A stretch of DNA of 64,000 nt, from assembly GCA_963825315.1 (NCBI GenBank), contig CAWGST010000001.1, positions 2,046,001 through 2,110,000 of the forward strand, given 5' to 3'. How positions within the stretch are numbered: position 1 is the first letter of the stretch; each line of letters opens with the position of its first letter. Below, in pieces: positions 51,755-62,300 of the stretch. The notes below the pieces were generated by a model that worked only from the letters and a program-made list of their open reading frames with translations, had not been told where the DNA came from and did no database searches. Both the position numbers and the translations under genes were made by a program. The DNA is from DASRLE01 sp963825315 (GTDB taxonomy: Bacteria; Verrucomicrobiota; Verrucomicrobiia; Limisphaerales; Palsa-1400).

Positions 51755-52869
51755 GTTGTTCTCCGTTTCTGGTTCACTTCGCCGTTGAGCGTGATGCACG
51801 TCCCGGCGAAAATTTCATTTTTCCAATCCATCGTAAAGCCGTTTTCGTTGGTGATTTCCTGAATGAAAGCCGAAAGATTCCTGGCAAACATCCGGCTGGC
51901 ATCCAAGGGCAATGTCGCCGGCAGATTGGTGGGGCCGAGGATGGTGACGCCGTATTGCCGCACGATTTGATCCGCCTGGGTCAATTCACAATTGCCGCCG
52001 CTCTCCGCCGCCAGATCAACAATCACCGAGCCGGGTTTCATGTCCGCCACCATTTCCCTGGTAATGAGGCGCGGCGCGGGTTTGCCCGGGACTTGGGCGG
52101 TGGAAATGATAAAATCGGCCACCCTGGCCCGTTCGTGCAAGAGCTTTTGTTGTTTGGCCAGCGTTCCGGCCGAAACCTCTTTGGCGTATCCCCCTTTGTC
52201 CTCCATATCCTCCTGCCCGGCAATCTCAATGAAAGTGGCGCCCAGACTCCTGACCTGTTCCCTGACGGCGGGCCGGACATCGAATGCTTCCACGACAGCT
52301 CCCAACCGCCGCGCCGTGGCGATGGCCTGCAAACCCGCCACACCCGCGCCGAGGATCAAACATTGGGAAGGCCGAATGGTGCCGGCGGCAGTGGTGAGCA
52401 TGGGGAGGAATTTTGGCAATTGATTCGCCGCCAGCAACACCGCCTTGTACCCCGCAATGGTGGCCATGCTGGAAAGAGTGTCCATGCTTTGCGCCCGGCT
52501 GATGCGGGGAATCGCATCCAGGCTGAAGCTGATGATGCGCCGCCGCGCCAGGATTTGCACCAACTCCGGATTGCGCAAGGGCGCCAGGAACCCAATCAAG
52601 CCTTTGCCCTCCGGCAACGCGGCCGCCTGATCGTTGGACACGGCATGCACCTTCAAAAGGCAATCGGCCAATGCGGCCAACTGCGCCGCGTCCGGGACGA
52701 CCTGCGCGCCCGCCGCGGCAAATTCGGCATCGGGAATCGACGCCGCCAGCCCCGCCCCGCTCTGGACCGAAACCGAATGCTTTTTTTTCAGCAACAGTTT
52801 TACAGCATCGGGAACGAGGGCGACCCTGGTTTCGCCTGGACTGAGTTCTTTAAAAACGCCAAACCTCAT
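51751..52869 (-). CDS. pntAA: NAD(P)+ transhydrogenase subunit alpha 1
   Basis: The 372-residue soluble subunit starts MRFGVFKELSPGETRVALVP. It has the alanine dehydrogenase/PntA N-terminal and NAD-binding domains: LILGAGVAGLQAIATARRLG (glycine-rich loop), VVEAFDVRPAVREQVRSLGA, and the final FTMDWKNEIFAGTCITLNGE. It binds NADH and passes hydride to subunit beta. First gene of the operon; a diverged repeat lies about 84 bases upstream of its start, and the kinase gene is divergent on the other side. Confidence 0.95.
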   Translation of the reverse strand: MRFGVFKELSPGETRVALVPDAVKLLLKKKHSVSVQSGAGLAASIPDAEFAAAGAQVVPDAAQLAALADCLLKVHAVSNDQAAALPEGKGLIGFLAPLRNPELVQILARRRIISFSLDAIPRISRAQSMDTLSSMATIAGYKAVLLAANQLPKFLPMLTTAAGTIRPSQCLILGAGVAGLQAIATARRLGAVVEAFDVRPAVREQVRSLGATFIEIAGQEDMEDKGGYAKEVSAGTLAKQQKLLHERARVADFIISTAQVPGKPAPRLITREMVADMKPGSVIVDLAAESGGNCELTQADQIVRQYGVTILGPTNLPATLPLDASRMFARNLSAFIQEITNENGFTMDWKNEIFAGTCITLNGEVNQKRRTT

Positions 52870-52952
52870 TAATTCATTCCAAAATACGCGCGCATACTAT
52901 GCGCAACCCGTCCATTTTCAAACCAATTGTGGAACGAGTGGGGATGGCAATG

Positions 52953-53057
52953 GCTTGCATTTTGCAAGATTTTAATTTTCTCAATACAATCGGTGATCCA
53001 TCACCTGGAAAAAACGGTGAAAATTTCGACATTTTGCCAAGTCACAACATGTTGTCA
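52953..53057 (-). repeat. Repeat upstream of pntAA, copy B
   Basis: Read on the minus strand it gives CTGACAACATGTTG, GGCAAAATGTCGAAATTTTC, ATTGAGAAAATTAAAA and TTGCAAAATGCAAG, the same order as copy A at 45276-45401. It points at pntAA. It lies in the 364-base divergent region between pntAA and the kinase gene, which holds nothing else recognised. Confidence 0.6.
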
Positions 53058-53233
53058 GCAAGGTGTTTACAAAAGGACACTAAAGTTAGTATTTACAAGC
53101 ACGCTGAAATTGGGAAAGCAGAAAGTATCGGTCTGGGCGGCCACGTCCAGTTTCGGGTGGCTGGGAAGATTTATTCAGGCTTTTAGTCCGTCGAATGCGC
53201 AGGTAGGCTTGAACGAGCAAATTTCAATCAGAC

Positions 53234-56200
53234 GTGCCATCGCCGCAAAATCGGGAAGAAGTGCTGTTTGCTGCCGCGCTGGAAATGCCGGCGGACAAGC
53301 GCCCGGCATTGCTGGATGCCATGTGCGTGGGCGACCCTGCCCTGCGCCAACGCCTGGAAACCCTGCTGGCCGCACACGAAAAGGCTGACGAAGTATCGGC
53401 CAAGGGCGCAGCCGCAGTTGTGGCGACCATCAAGCTCGATCTGCCCGACGCCGAGGATGAAGCCGTGGGCCAGACCATCGGGCGCTACAAAGTGCTGGAG
53501 AAGGTGGGCGAGGGTGGCTGCGGCGTGGTCTATGTCGCCGAGCAAACCGAGCCGGTGCGGCGTCGCGTCGCCCTGAAGGTCATCAAACTGGGCATGGACA
53601 CCAAGCAGGTCATCGGGCGTTTCGAGGCAGAACGGCAGGCGCTGGCGATGATGGATCACCCCAACATCGCCAAGGTGCTCGATGCCGGCAGCACCGAGGC
53701 GGGCCGTCCTTTCTTCGTCATGGAACTGGTGCGCGGCATCAAGATCACCGAATACTGCGACCAGAACAATCTGACCACCAAGGAACGGCTTGATCTATTC
53801 ATCCAGGTTTGCCAAGCGATACAGCACGCGCATCAGAAGGGGATCATTCATCGCGACATCAAACCCTCCAACATCCTCGTCACCCTGCACGATGGTGTGC
53901 CGGTGCCGAAAGTGATTGATTTTGGCATTGCGAAGGCGACGGAAGGACGATTAACTGATGCGACGGTCTACACGCAGTTGCACCAGTTCGTCGGCACACC
54001 GGCCTACATGAGTCCCGAGCAGGCGGAGATGAGCGCGTTGGACATCGATACCCGCAGCGACATCTACAGCCTGGGCGTATTGCTTTACGAACTGCTGGCT
54101 GGCAGCACCCCCTTCGATGCGACTGAGTTGATGTCGCAAGGCATTGAGGCGATGCGGAAGACAATCCGGGAGAAGGAACCAGTTCGACCGAGCACACGCT
54201 TGGCGACGCTCAAGGGTGAGGAGTTGACGACGACGGCCAAACGCCGGTCAGCCGATACGTCAAAGCTGCTCCATCAACTCAAGGGCGATCTGGACTGGAT
54301 CGTGATGAAGTGCCTGGAGAAGGACCGCACCCGCCGTTACGAGACGGCCAATGGCCTGGCTTTCGATCTCAAGCGGCACTTGAACAACGAGCCGGTCCTG
54401 GCCCGCCCTCCCAGTGCGACCTACAAGTTTCAGAAGGCATTTCGCCGAAATAAGCTGTTGTTTATTGCTGGCGTCGCAGTCTCCGCCGCCTTGTTGCTCG
54501 GCATCATTGTCAGTACCTGGCAGACGGCGAGGGCGAATAACGCCAAACGGGATGCTTTGGCAGCGCGGCAACAGGCGGAAGCCAAGGCGCAAGAGGCCAG
54601 CGAAGCGCGGCAACAGGCTTCCCATCAGCGGGATCTGGCCCGCGAGCGGCTTTACGAGTCGCTCGTGCGCGAGGCGGGGTCTGTTCGAAAGGCGCGGCAG
54701 ATAGGATACCGGCGCGAGGTGTTTGATCTCCTAAAGCAGGCGGTCGCCCTTGGAACGACCAATGTTGACAACCGCCTGGTGCGGCGCGAAGCCGCGGCGT
54801 GCCTCGGCGATTGGGTGGGTCTGGACCCGGTGGACATCGCTTTGCCAGGTGACGTCGGAACCGGTGCATTGACAAAGGACGGGGCGTTGGCGGCAATCGC
54901 AACGTGGGATGGAAAGATTTCGCTGCGGGAAACTCGCACTGGGCGTGAAGCGGCTTTGCTTGAGGTGGGCGGGAATCCTTACAGCCTCGCCTTCGACCAG
55001 CGTGGGCTGTCGCTGTTCATCGCCACCGCCAAAAAGCACGACTTTATTGTCGGCGTGCGGACGAAGTCGGTGCAGCTTGAAAAATGGTCTGCGCGTCGTA
55101 ACGGCTCCTGGGAACGGGAATGGGCGCGGCCCGCCGATGGCTTTACCCAATTCGTTCCCACCACCGAAGGGTCGGTCGCCTTGATTCTTGGCCCGGCAGA
55201 TTCCTACCTCGCGGTTTGGGATGCGGAACGGGAAGTCGAGGTCGCCCGCGTGCCGGTCCCGGTCCGGGTGGCTTGGTCACCCATGCCTGCCATCAGCATG
55301 GACCGGAGGCTGCTGGCCTTCTTTGGCCTGGAAGGGCAGAGTGGCTTCGACGTGCAACTGGAGGTGTGGGATCTTGCATCCAAGCAGATGGTGGCGGAGA
55401 TCAAGCCACGCCAGGGTGCCGCTTGGGGCCTGTCGTTTGGACCTGACGGACGTTCCCTGGCAGCGACCTACAACAATTCTCTAATAGTCTATGAAACGGC
55501 CAGATTTGGCAGCCAGATCAACTTGAGTGGCTCATTCGAACCTTCCTTCGGCGGCACCTTTGGAGCGTCTGCAAACCTTTTGGTTGTGCCCGACAACCAG
55601 GAACTTGCGGTTCGACTGATCCAGCCGCTGTCTGGCCGCGAGGTGGCCTGCCTGAAACTTCCGGGCATTCCAATCAGTCAGTGCTTCAGTCAGGATGGCT
55701 CCGTGCTCCTGGTGACGCACTCGTTTGGCGGTCGGATCATTCATTTGAATGTGGAACGTGAGAAAGTGAGCCTGCAAGGTCACCAAGGCGGGGTGCCCTC
55801 TGTAGAGTTCAGTCCCGACGGGAAACAGCTTGCGTCCACGGGAAAGGATCGCACCCTGCGCCTCTGGAATCTCGCTGCTCCTTACGAATCCAAGATTCTG
55901 GGGCAACTTCCGGCCCCGGGACAATCCCTTGCGTACACACCCAAGGGCGATTTTTTGGTGTGCGGCTACTACAACACGGGTGAGCTGTCCATCTGGACAC
56001 CAGGGACGGGAAAGCAGGTGCAAACCGTAAACGAAAGTTCCAATCATGCAGGCACGACCTGGGGTTGCGCCGTTAGTCCGGATGGCCAGCGACTGGCCGC
56101 GAGTGGAACCGGCCTGCGAGTATGGGACATGGCCAGCCTGACCGGGCCGGAACCGGCCTCCGGAAGGAGGAATGAACTCCTGATTTCAGAGTCCGATGCA

Positions 56201-56857
56201 AATGCCAATATCCTGTTTGATCCCACCGGAAAGCAGCTTGCCTACACGGCTATGAGCGAGTCGGACAAAAGCGTGGAAATCCATATGCGCGATCTTGCTC
56301 CCGGATCTCGGCCGAGAGTTGTGGCCACAAACATCAATTGGATGGCAGTCCAAGGACTCTGTTTCCTGCCGAAGAGTGGCGCCCTCGCTTTTATGATTAA
56401 GCACCGAGAACTCAGGGCCATAGAGCCGGCCACGGGGCGGATTATTTTTAACGTTCCGACTATCGAACCTGGCGAACCTTCCGGCGGCACAGTATCCAAC
56501 CTGCGGGCAAGTCCCGATGGGTCAAAGCTGGCGATGGCTTCCCATTCGGGACTGGGAGTTGACCTAAGAGACCCCGCCACAGGCAAGTTGCTCTACACGC
56601 TCCCCGATGAGCCGGGAACGGTCTGGTTTTTGGCTTGGAGTTCCGGACAGCCAGCGGTTGGCGGTCTCGCGAGCAAATGGGGACATCTCCATTTGGAACT
56701 TGAAGGAAGTCGAAGCCCAGTTGTCACAACTCGACCTCAAGCCATGAACCCAACCGGCGAAGAATTGTTGTTTGCGCGAGCCCATGCCGCCGGCGTGAAC
56801 TGGCTGATCTGGGCGATGTTGGCCGCTGGCAGGCGGGCGAGCAAATCCCGCAAGTAG
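53234..56857 (+). CDS. Membrane Ser/Thr protein kinase with WD40-like sensor domain
   Basis: The 1207-residue protein begins at GTG 53234. A short helical leader (REEVLFAAALEMPADKRPAL) precedes a Hanks kinase at about 80-380: glycine loop KVGEGGCGVVYVAEQ, catalytic Lys in RRVALKVIKLG, HRDIKPSNILV, DFGIAKA and GTPAYMSPEQAEMSALD. One membrane helix follows (LLFIAGVAVSAALLLGIIVS), then a coiled coil and an external WD40-type propeller (GVPSVEFSPDGKQLASTGKD, RTLRLWNLAAPYE). The last 30 or so residues (FARAHAAGVNWLIWAMLAAG) are antisense to an IS66 relic, so the natural C-terminus has been replaced. A close paralog follows at 57074. Confidence 0.9.
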   Translation: MPSPQNREEVLFAAALEMPADKRPALLDAMCVGDPALRQRLETLLAAHEKADEVSAKGAAAVVATIKLDLPDAEDEAVGQTIGRYKVLEKVGEGGCGVVYVAEQTEPVRRRVALKVIKLGMDTKQVIGRFEAERQALAMMDHPNIAKVLDAGSTEAGRPFFVMELVRGIKITEYCDQNNLTTKERLDLFIQVCQAIQHAHQKGIIHRDIKPSNILVTLHDGVPVPKVIDFGIAKATEGRLTDATVYTQLHQFVGTPAYMSPEQAEMSALDIDTRSDIYSLGVLLYELLAGSTPFDATELMSQGIEAMRKTIREKEPVRPSTRLATLKGEELTTTAKRRSADTSKLLHQLKGDLDWIVMKCLEKDRTRRYETANGLAFDLKRHLNNEPVLARPPSATYKFQKAFRRNKLLFIAGVAVSAALLLGIIVSTWQTARANNAKRDALAARQQAEAKAQEASEARQQASHQRDLARERLYESLVREAGSVRKARQIGYRREVFDLLKQAVALGTTNVDNRLVRREAAACLGDWVGLDPVDIALPGDVGTGALTKDGALAAIATWDGKISLRETRTGREAALLEVGGNPYSLAFDQRGLSLFIATAKKHDFIVGVRTKSVQLEKWSARRNGSWEREWARPADGFTQFVPTTEGSVALILGPADSYLAVWDAEREVEVARVPVPVRVAWSPMPAISMDRRLLAFFGLEGQSGFDVQLEVWDLASKQMVAEIKPRQGAAWGLSFGPDGRSLAATYNNSLIVYETARFGSQINLSGSFEPSFGGTFGASANLLVVPDNQELAVRLIQPLSGREVACLKLPGIPISQCFSQDGSVLLVTHSFGGRIIHLNVEREKVSLQGHQGGVPSVEFSPDGKQLASTGKDRTLRLWNLAAPYESKILGQLPAPGQSLAYTPKGDFLVCGYYNTGELSIWTPGTGKQVQTVNESSNHAGTTWGCAVSPDGQRLAASGTGLRVWDMASLTGPEPASGRRNELLISESDANANILFDPTGKQLAYTAMSESDKSVEIHMRDLAPGSRPRVVATNINWMAVQGLCFLPKSGALAFMIKHRELRAIEPATGRIIFNVPTIEPGEPSGGTVSNLRASPDGSKLAMASHSGLGVDLRDPATGKLLYTLPDEPGTVWFLAWSSGQPAVGGLASKWGHLHLELEGSRSPVVTTRPQAMNPTGEELLFARAHAAGVNWLIWAMLAAGRRASKSRK

Positions 56858-57000
56858 TCAAAGGGGTTGATCCCATGCCGCCGGCAGCCACCCAGCAAGG
56901 TATAAATCACCGTGCTGCGTTCGCCGGCTTCGGGATGCCCAACGAACAACCAATTCTTCTTTCCAGGTGCGCTGGGCTGAATCGCATTCTCAATTCCATC
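56770..57000 (-). pseudogene. IS66 transposase C-terminal relic
   Basis: The minus strand encodes IENAIQPSAPGKKNWLFVGH, PEAGERSTVIYTLLGGCRRH, GINPFDYLRDLLARLP and FTPAAWARAN, which match the conserved C-terminus of IS66-family TnpC. No upstream part of the transposase, no tnpA/tnpB and no inverted repeats are visible. The relic overlaps the 3' end of the kinase gene at 53234 and fills the gap between the two kinases. Confidence 0.8.
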
Positions 57001-57073
57001 AGAAAAAGAGAAATTGGTTTTGCCTCTTTTGGGCTGATTTTTCGCATTGAAGAGTGAATGATTGGAATTGCCC

Positions 57074-58318
57074 ATGCCTCAGCCATCTGAACGCGAAATT
57101 GAAGTTTTCAACGCTGCGCTGGAATTGCCGGCTGCTGAGTGCGTCGCTTACCTCGATCAGGTCTGCGCCGGCGACGCCGCACTGCGTCGGCGCGTTGAAG
57201 AACTCCTAAAGGCCAGCGGTAAAGCCGGCGGCTTCCTGGAAAGCCCGGCGGCAGTTGCGCCAGGACCGGGCGGGACCAAACGCCTTGCGGTCATTTCCAC
57301 CGAGAAAGCCGGCGACCGCATCGGCCACTACAAATTGTTGCAACAAATCGGCGAAGGCGGTTGCGGGGTCGTCTATATGGCCGACCAGGAAGAACCGGTG
57401 CGGCGCCGCGTGGCTCTCAAAATCATCAAGCTGGGCATGGACACAAAAGAAGTCATTGCCCGGTTCGAAGCGGAGCGGCAGGCGCTGGCCTTGATGGACC
57501 ATCCCAACATCGCCAAGGTGCTGGACGCAGGCGCAACGGACACGGGCCGTCCTTATTTCGTCATGGAACTGGTGCGCGGCATCAAAATCACGGATTACTG
57601 CGACCAGAACAACCTCTCCACCCATGAACGGCTTGATCTTTTCATTCAAGTTTGCCGTGCCATTCAGCACGCGCACCAGAAAGGCATCATTCATCGGGAC
57701 ATCAAGCCCTCGAACATTCTTGTCACGATGAACGACGGCGTGCCCCTGCCCAAAGTAATTGACTTTGGCATTGCCAAGGCGACGCACGGAAAACTGACTG
57801 ATCAAACCCTGTTCACCGCCTTCGAACAATTTATCGGCACGCCCGCTTACATGAGTCCGGAGCAGGCGGAGATGAGCGCGCTGGATATTGACACGCGCAG
57901 CGACATTTACAGCCTGGGCGTATTGCTGTACGAGTTGCTGACCGGCCAGACACCTTTTAATGCCAGGGAATTGCTGCAAGCGGGCCTGGATGAAATCCGC
58001 CGCACGATTCGGGAGCAGGAACCGGCGCGTCCCTCGACCTGTTTGAGCACGATGCTGGGTGCAGATCTGACGACGGTTGCCAAACATCGGAAAGCCGAGC
58101 CGCCCAAGCTGGTTCATTTGGTGCGTGGGGACCTGGACTGGATCGTGATGAAGGCGCTGGAAAAAGATCGCACCCGCCGTTACGAAACGGCCAATGGTTT
58201 GGCTGCTGATATCGAACGCCATTTGAGTAATGAACCGGTGCTGGCAGGTCCGCCCAGCGCGGCCTACCGGTTCCGTAAAGTAAAGGGGTCAGTCCCGCAT
58301 AATCACATATTGCATTGA
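57074..58318 (+). pseudogene. Ser/Thr protein kinase, 3' end replaced by a RAYT element
   Basis: From the ATG at 57074 the protein (MPQPSEREIEVFNAALELPA) is a close paralog of the preceding kinase, with intact glycine loop (IGEGGCGVVYMADQE), Lys (VALKIIKLGMDTKE), HRDIKPSNILVT, DFGIAKATHG and GTPAYMSPEQAEMSALD. Homology ends at PPSAAYRFRK, just before the membrane helix. The frame then enters the terminal repeat of a mobile element and stops at 58318 after VKGSVPHNHILH. The kinase domain is complete and might work as a soluble protein, but the sensor part is gone. Confidence 0.85.
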
Positions 58319-59312
58319 CGTTTTGTCTTCTCTGGCGCAAATTGAGCCTCCTGGCTGGAAAACTCCGAGTGGAATATCCTGGGGCGGTCTATCACGTCCT
58401 GAATCGCGGCGACCGGCGCGAACCCATTTTCCAGTCCAACCGGGATCGGGTGCTGTTCCTCAACACCCTGACGGAAGCCTGCCAGAAAACCAGCTGGCAG
58501 GTGCATGCCCTCTGCCTGATGCCCAACCACTTTCATTTGGTGGTGGAGACGCCCAGCGCCAATTTGGTGGCGGGCATGAGATGGTTCCTGGGCACTTACA
58601 CTGCGCGCTTCAACCGTCGGCACAAGCTCTTTGGGCATGTCTTTAGCGGCCGTTATAAAGCGCTCATCGTGGAAGGCGGCGGCACGGGTTACCTCAAGAC
58701 GGTGTGCGACTATGTGCATCTCAATCCCGTGCGGGGCGGGTTGCTGGCGCCGGAAGAGAAGCTCTGCCGCTATCGCTGGAGCAGTTATCCGGCGTATTTG
58801 CTGCCGGCGCGGCAACGGCCACGCTGGTTGCGGGTGGACCGGTTGCTGGGGGAGCATGGCTTGGGCTGCGACAGCAAGGCCGTGCGAGAGGAGTTTGCCG
58901 GGCGGATGGAGGCACGCCGGGCGGCAGAGTTGGACAAGGAATGGAAAGCGATTCGGCGCGGCTGGTGTTTGGGAGGCAAGGAATTTCGGCAGGCGTTACT
59001 GGAGGAGATGCAGGGCCGGAGCGGGCCGCATCACGGCGGGGAGGAGCGGCGGGAAACAGAGGAAGCGTGGGCGGAGCAACTGGTGGCGAAGGAACTCAAG
59101 CGGCGGCGGTGGACCGCGGCGGAACTGGCGCAACGTCGCAAAGGGGATGCAGAGAAGCTCAAGCTGGCCCGGCGGCTGCGCCAGGAAACGACAATGACCT
59201 TGAACTGGATTGCCAAACGATTAAACATGGGTGCAGCCGGTTCCTTGGCGAACCTGCTGCGCGATGTGGAAAAGAAACAATAATATGCGATTATGCGGGA
59301 CTGACCCCTTTA
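58281..59312 (+). mobile_element. RAYT element with 30-bp terminal inverted repeats
   Basis: The left end (58281-58310, TAAAGGGGTCAGTCCCGCAT...) and right end (59283-59312) are inverted copies with one difference in 30 bases. They enclose a single Y1-transposase gene. No target duplication is visible: kinase sequence lies on one side and Rhs sequence on the other. The start codon of the remaining Rhs frame uses the last base of the element. Confidence 0.88.
58342..59283 (+). CDS. REP-associated tyrosine transposase (RAYT, Y1_Tnp)
   Basis: The protein is about 313 residues. The core has KLRVEYPGAVYHVLNRGDRR, the HUH pair in HALCLMPNHFHLVVETP, RFNRRHKLFGHVFSGRYKAL and the catalytic-Tyr region YLKTVCDYVHLNPVRGG. 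A helical C-terminus (KLARRLRQETTMTLNWIAKR) resembles a DNA-binding helix-turn-helix. Y1 enzymes nick and rejoin single-stranded DNA at hairpins. The start is uncertain: family members begin MARKLRLQYPGA, but here the Met codon reads CTG, so TTG 58342 or 58315 must serve. Catalytic residues look intact. Confidence 0.88.
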   Translation: MSLLAGKLRVEYPGAVYHVLNRGDRREPIFQSNRDRVLFLNTLTEACQKTSWQVHALCLMPNHFHLVVETPSANLVAGMRWFLGTYTARFNRRHKLFGHVFSGRYKALIVEGGGTGYLKTVCDYVHLNPVRGGLLAPEEKLCRYRWSSYPAYLLPARQRPRWLRVDRLLGEHGLGCDSKAVREEFAGRMEARRAAELDKEWKAIRRGWCLGGKEFRQALLEEMQGRSGPHHGGEERRETEEAWAEQLVAKELKRRRWTAAELAQRRKGDAEKLKLARRLRQETTMTLNWIAKRLNMGAAGSLANLLRDVEKKQ

Positions 59313-62300
59313 TGGGTCATGCGAATTCGCCAAGATGGAGCTTGCAGGCTCCCGGGTATATTGGTGATAATAACGGGTATAATGAGATCCCTATCGGAGC
59401 CGGCAGTGGCAATTCGGTATCGACATTAAGCTACCGCACTTGCGGACAGAGCGTGGCTCCATTCCTGTGTTATGAGGACCACTCAGGTGAGAGCCCGAGC
59501 AAAACATATTACTGTGATTTGCTTGGGACGCCGGAATACACGATTGTGACGCCGGGTTCGTATTATGGTGGCAATTATCATCGAATGACGAGTTCTATCC
59601 GACGGCTGGTGAACATTGGCGGAATTGAGTACCAAGCCGTTACTAATTTTATTTACCTTGTGGACGGCAGTGATAGTAATGCAACCATGACAAGCATCCA
59701 TTTGCGGCAACTGAACGGTTTTCAAGGGAATGAATCCGCCTGTTCCATCGATTACGATGCTGACACCAACGAAACGATTGTGACAACGTATGTTGATCGT
59801 GCCAACAACATGATCAGCACCGTTTCAAATATGCCGATGACGTCTGTGCTTATGGCCACAAATATTGTGCAGAACGGTTTGACCATTCAATCGAGCACCT
59901 TTTCTGTGCCAAGTCCAACGCTCTATTTTTATGATGCCTTGGGCCGCACCAATCGCATTCAAGACCCGCTTGGCTTTTCGGCCAGTTTGACCTATGATCC
60001 AAACACCGGTTGGATCACCAGCAGCACGGATCAAGCTGGAAACGTCACCAGCTACGTCTATTACGGAACAAACGAGGCCAACTCTGGCAAGCTGAAATGC
60101 CAGACTGGCCCGAGCGGCAAGAATACTTATTATGCCTATACTTTGTGCGGGCAACTGTTTCAAAATTGGGGCGATGTTCCCTATCCGGCGGAATATGTTT
60201 ACAGCGAGTACGGGGACCTGACCAACCTCATCACGTTTCGTGGAGGCAGCAACTGGACAGGTTCGACCTGGCCATCAAACCCAGGCATTGGCGATAATAC
60301 ATACTGGGTATATGACGACGCCAGCGGCGCTTTATTGCACAAAATGGATGCACACGGGTACGCAACGACTTACACCTATGACCCTGTGACTGGCAAACTT
60401 CTGAACCGAAGTTTTGCGAGGCTGGTTGGCGGCAGTCCTGTTACCTTGATAAATTATTATGATGGCTATGGCGAGACTGTCGAGCGAGACTACAGCGACG
60501 GCACCCCGTCGGTGCTGTTTAACAACTACAACCGCGCGGGACAGCCACGTGAAATTGTGGATGAGTCCGGGGTAAATGAGCTTACCTATGATTATGCCAG
60601 CAGACTTGTGTCTGTCACCGGAGCAAGTGGCATTTATGCGGGCATCATTGTTAGCAACCATTTCAATCCCGTCTATGGTCGTGCTGCCATGATCTGCAGC
60701 AACCTTTCTTCGACGCTGGAAACGGATTACGGCTATGACGCCTATGGACGGATGAATGCCGTTTCCAACGGCGCGAGCAGCGTCGGCTACGGTTACCTGC
60801 CCAATTCAGATTTGCTGCAAACGACAATCTTTTCAAATTCCTCCAGCGCCGTGCTGACGACGGCGCGGCAATGGGATTACGGGTTCCGGTTGGGCAGCAT
60901 CGCCAACGTGGTCAATGGCGCCACCGTGACGTCGCACGATTACACTTACGACAATCTCAGCCGGCGCACGCGGGCGACCCTGGAGGACGGGTCGCTGTGG
61001 AATTATTCCTATAATGACCGCAATGAATTGACCGGGGCGGGTCGGTTCTGGCCGGATTGGACGCCGGTGACAGGCCAGCAATACGGGTACGGCTTTGACA
61101 ACATCGGCAATCGCACCAGCGCGCAGGCGGGCAGCGTCGGGAATATGTCCACGGTCAGCTACGCCGTCAACGGCCTCAACGAATACACAAACATCCTCAC
61201 GCCCGGCGCCAAGGACATCCTCGGCCTGGCGATTGCCACCAACGCGGTCACGGTCAACGGCGGGCGGGCCGACCGCAAAGGCGAATTCTTCCACAGGGCA
61301 ATCATGGTGGCCAACAGCGGCGGGCCGGTCTGGCAGGAGGTGACCAACAGCGCCGGGACCTCGACCGTCACCGGCGGGCTGGTTTTCCCGGCCAATTCGC
61401 AGTCACTGGTGTACGACGCGGACGGAAACTTGACATCCGACGGCATTTGGACGTATGAATGGGACGCAGAGAATCGCTTGATTTCGATGAGCATGAACAA
61501 CATATATGGGATCGAGTATTCCAACGTGCTTCAGGTCACGTTCGCATACGACTATATGAACCGGCGCATCAGCAAGACGGTTTGGACAAACAGCGGATCG
61601 GGCTTTGTTCCGCAATCCACTAATTACTTCCTGTACGACGGATGGAATTTAATCGCGCTTTTTACTCCTGCGAATGCCGTTCAACAATCCTTCGTATGGG
61701 GATTGGATCTAAGCGGGACTATGGCGAAGGCTGGCGGAGTCGGCGGACTGTTGGCGATGGCCAGTTCGGGGACAAACTATTTTGCATCATACGATGGCAA
61801 TGGAAACATCACTGGATTGATTAACGGGACGGATAAATCAACGAGCGCCCGATACGAATACAGCCCCTTCGGCGAACTCATTCGTACTACTGGGCCAATG
61901 GCGAAAGTCAATCCATTCCGGTTCTCCACAAAGTTTTGCGATGATGAGGACGGATTGGTTTATTATGACTACAGATATTACAACCCCGTTCAAGGACGGT
62001 GGCTCAACCGCGACCCCCTCGGACAAAAAGGGGGAATGAACCTTTTCGTATTCGTACACAATCATCCGATCGCAATAATAGATAGAAATGGAAAAGAGGA
62101 CTGGGTTGATACCGCAGCTGGTCTTGTATATGATTGGATAGATACCGCGAGAGGTGTTTTTATGCCCAATGAAAGTGAGCTGTCGGAGTATCTAACGGAT
62201 ACGGTAGGAGCCTTTCTAACGGATCAATTAGCGGACATTACGGTAAGACCTGTTGGTTTTGACATGATGCAAATAGAGGAAGCATCTGAGCTTCAAGAAG

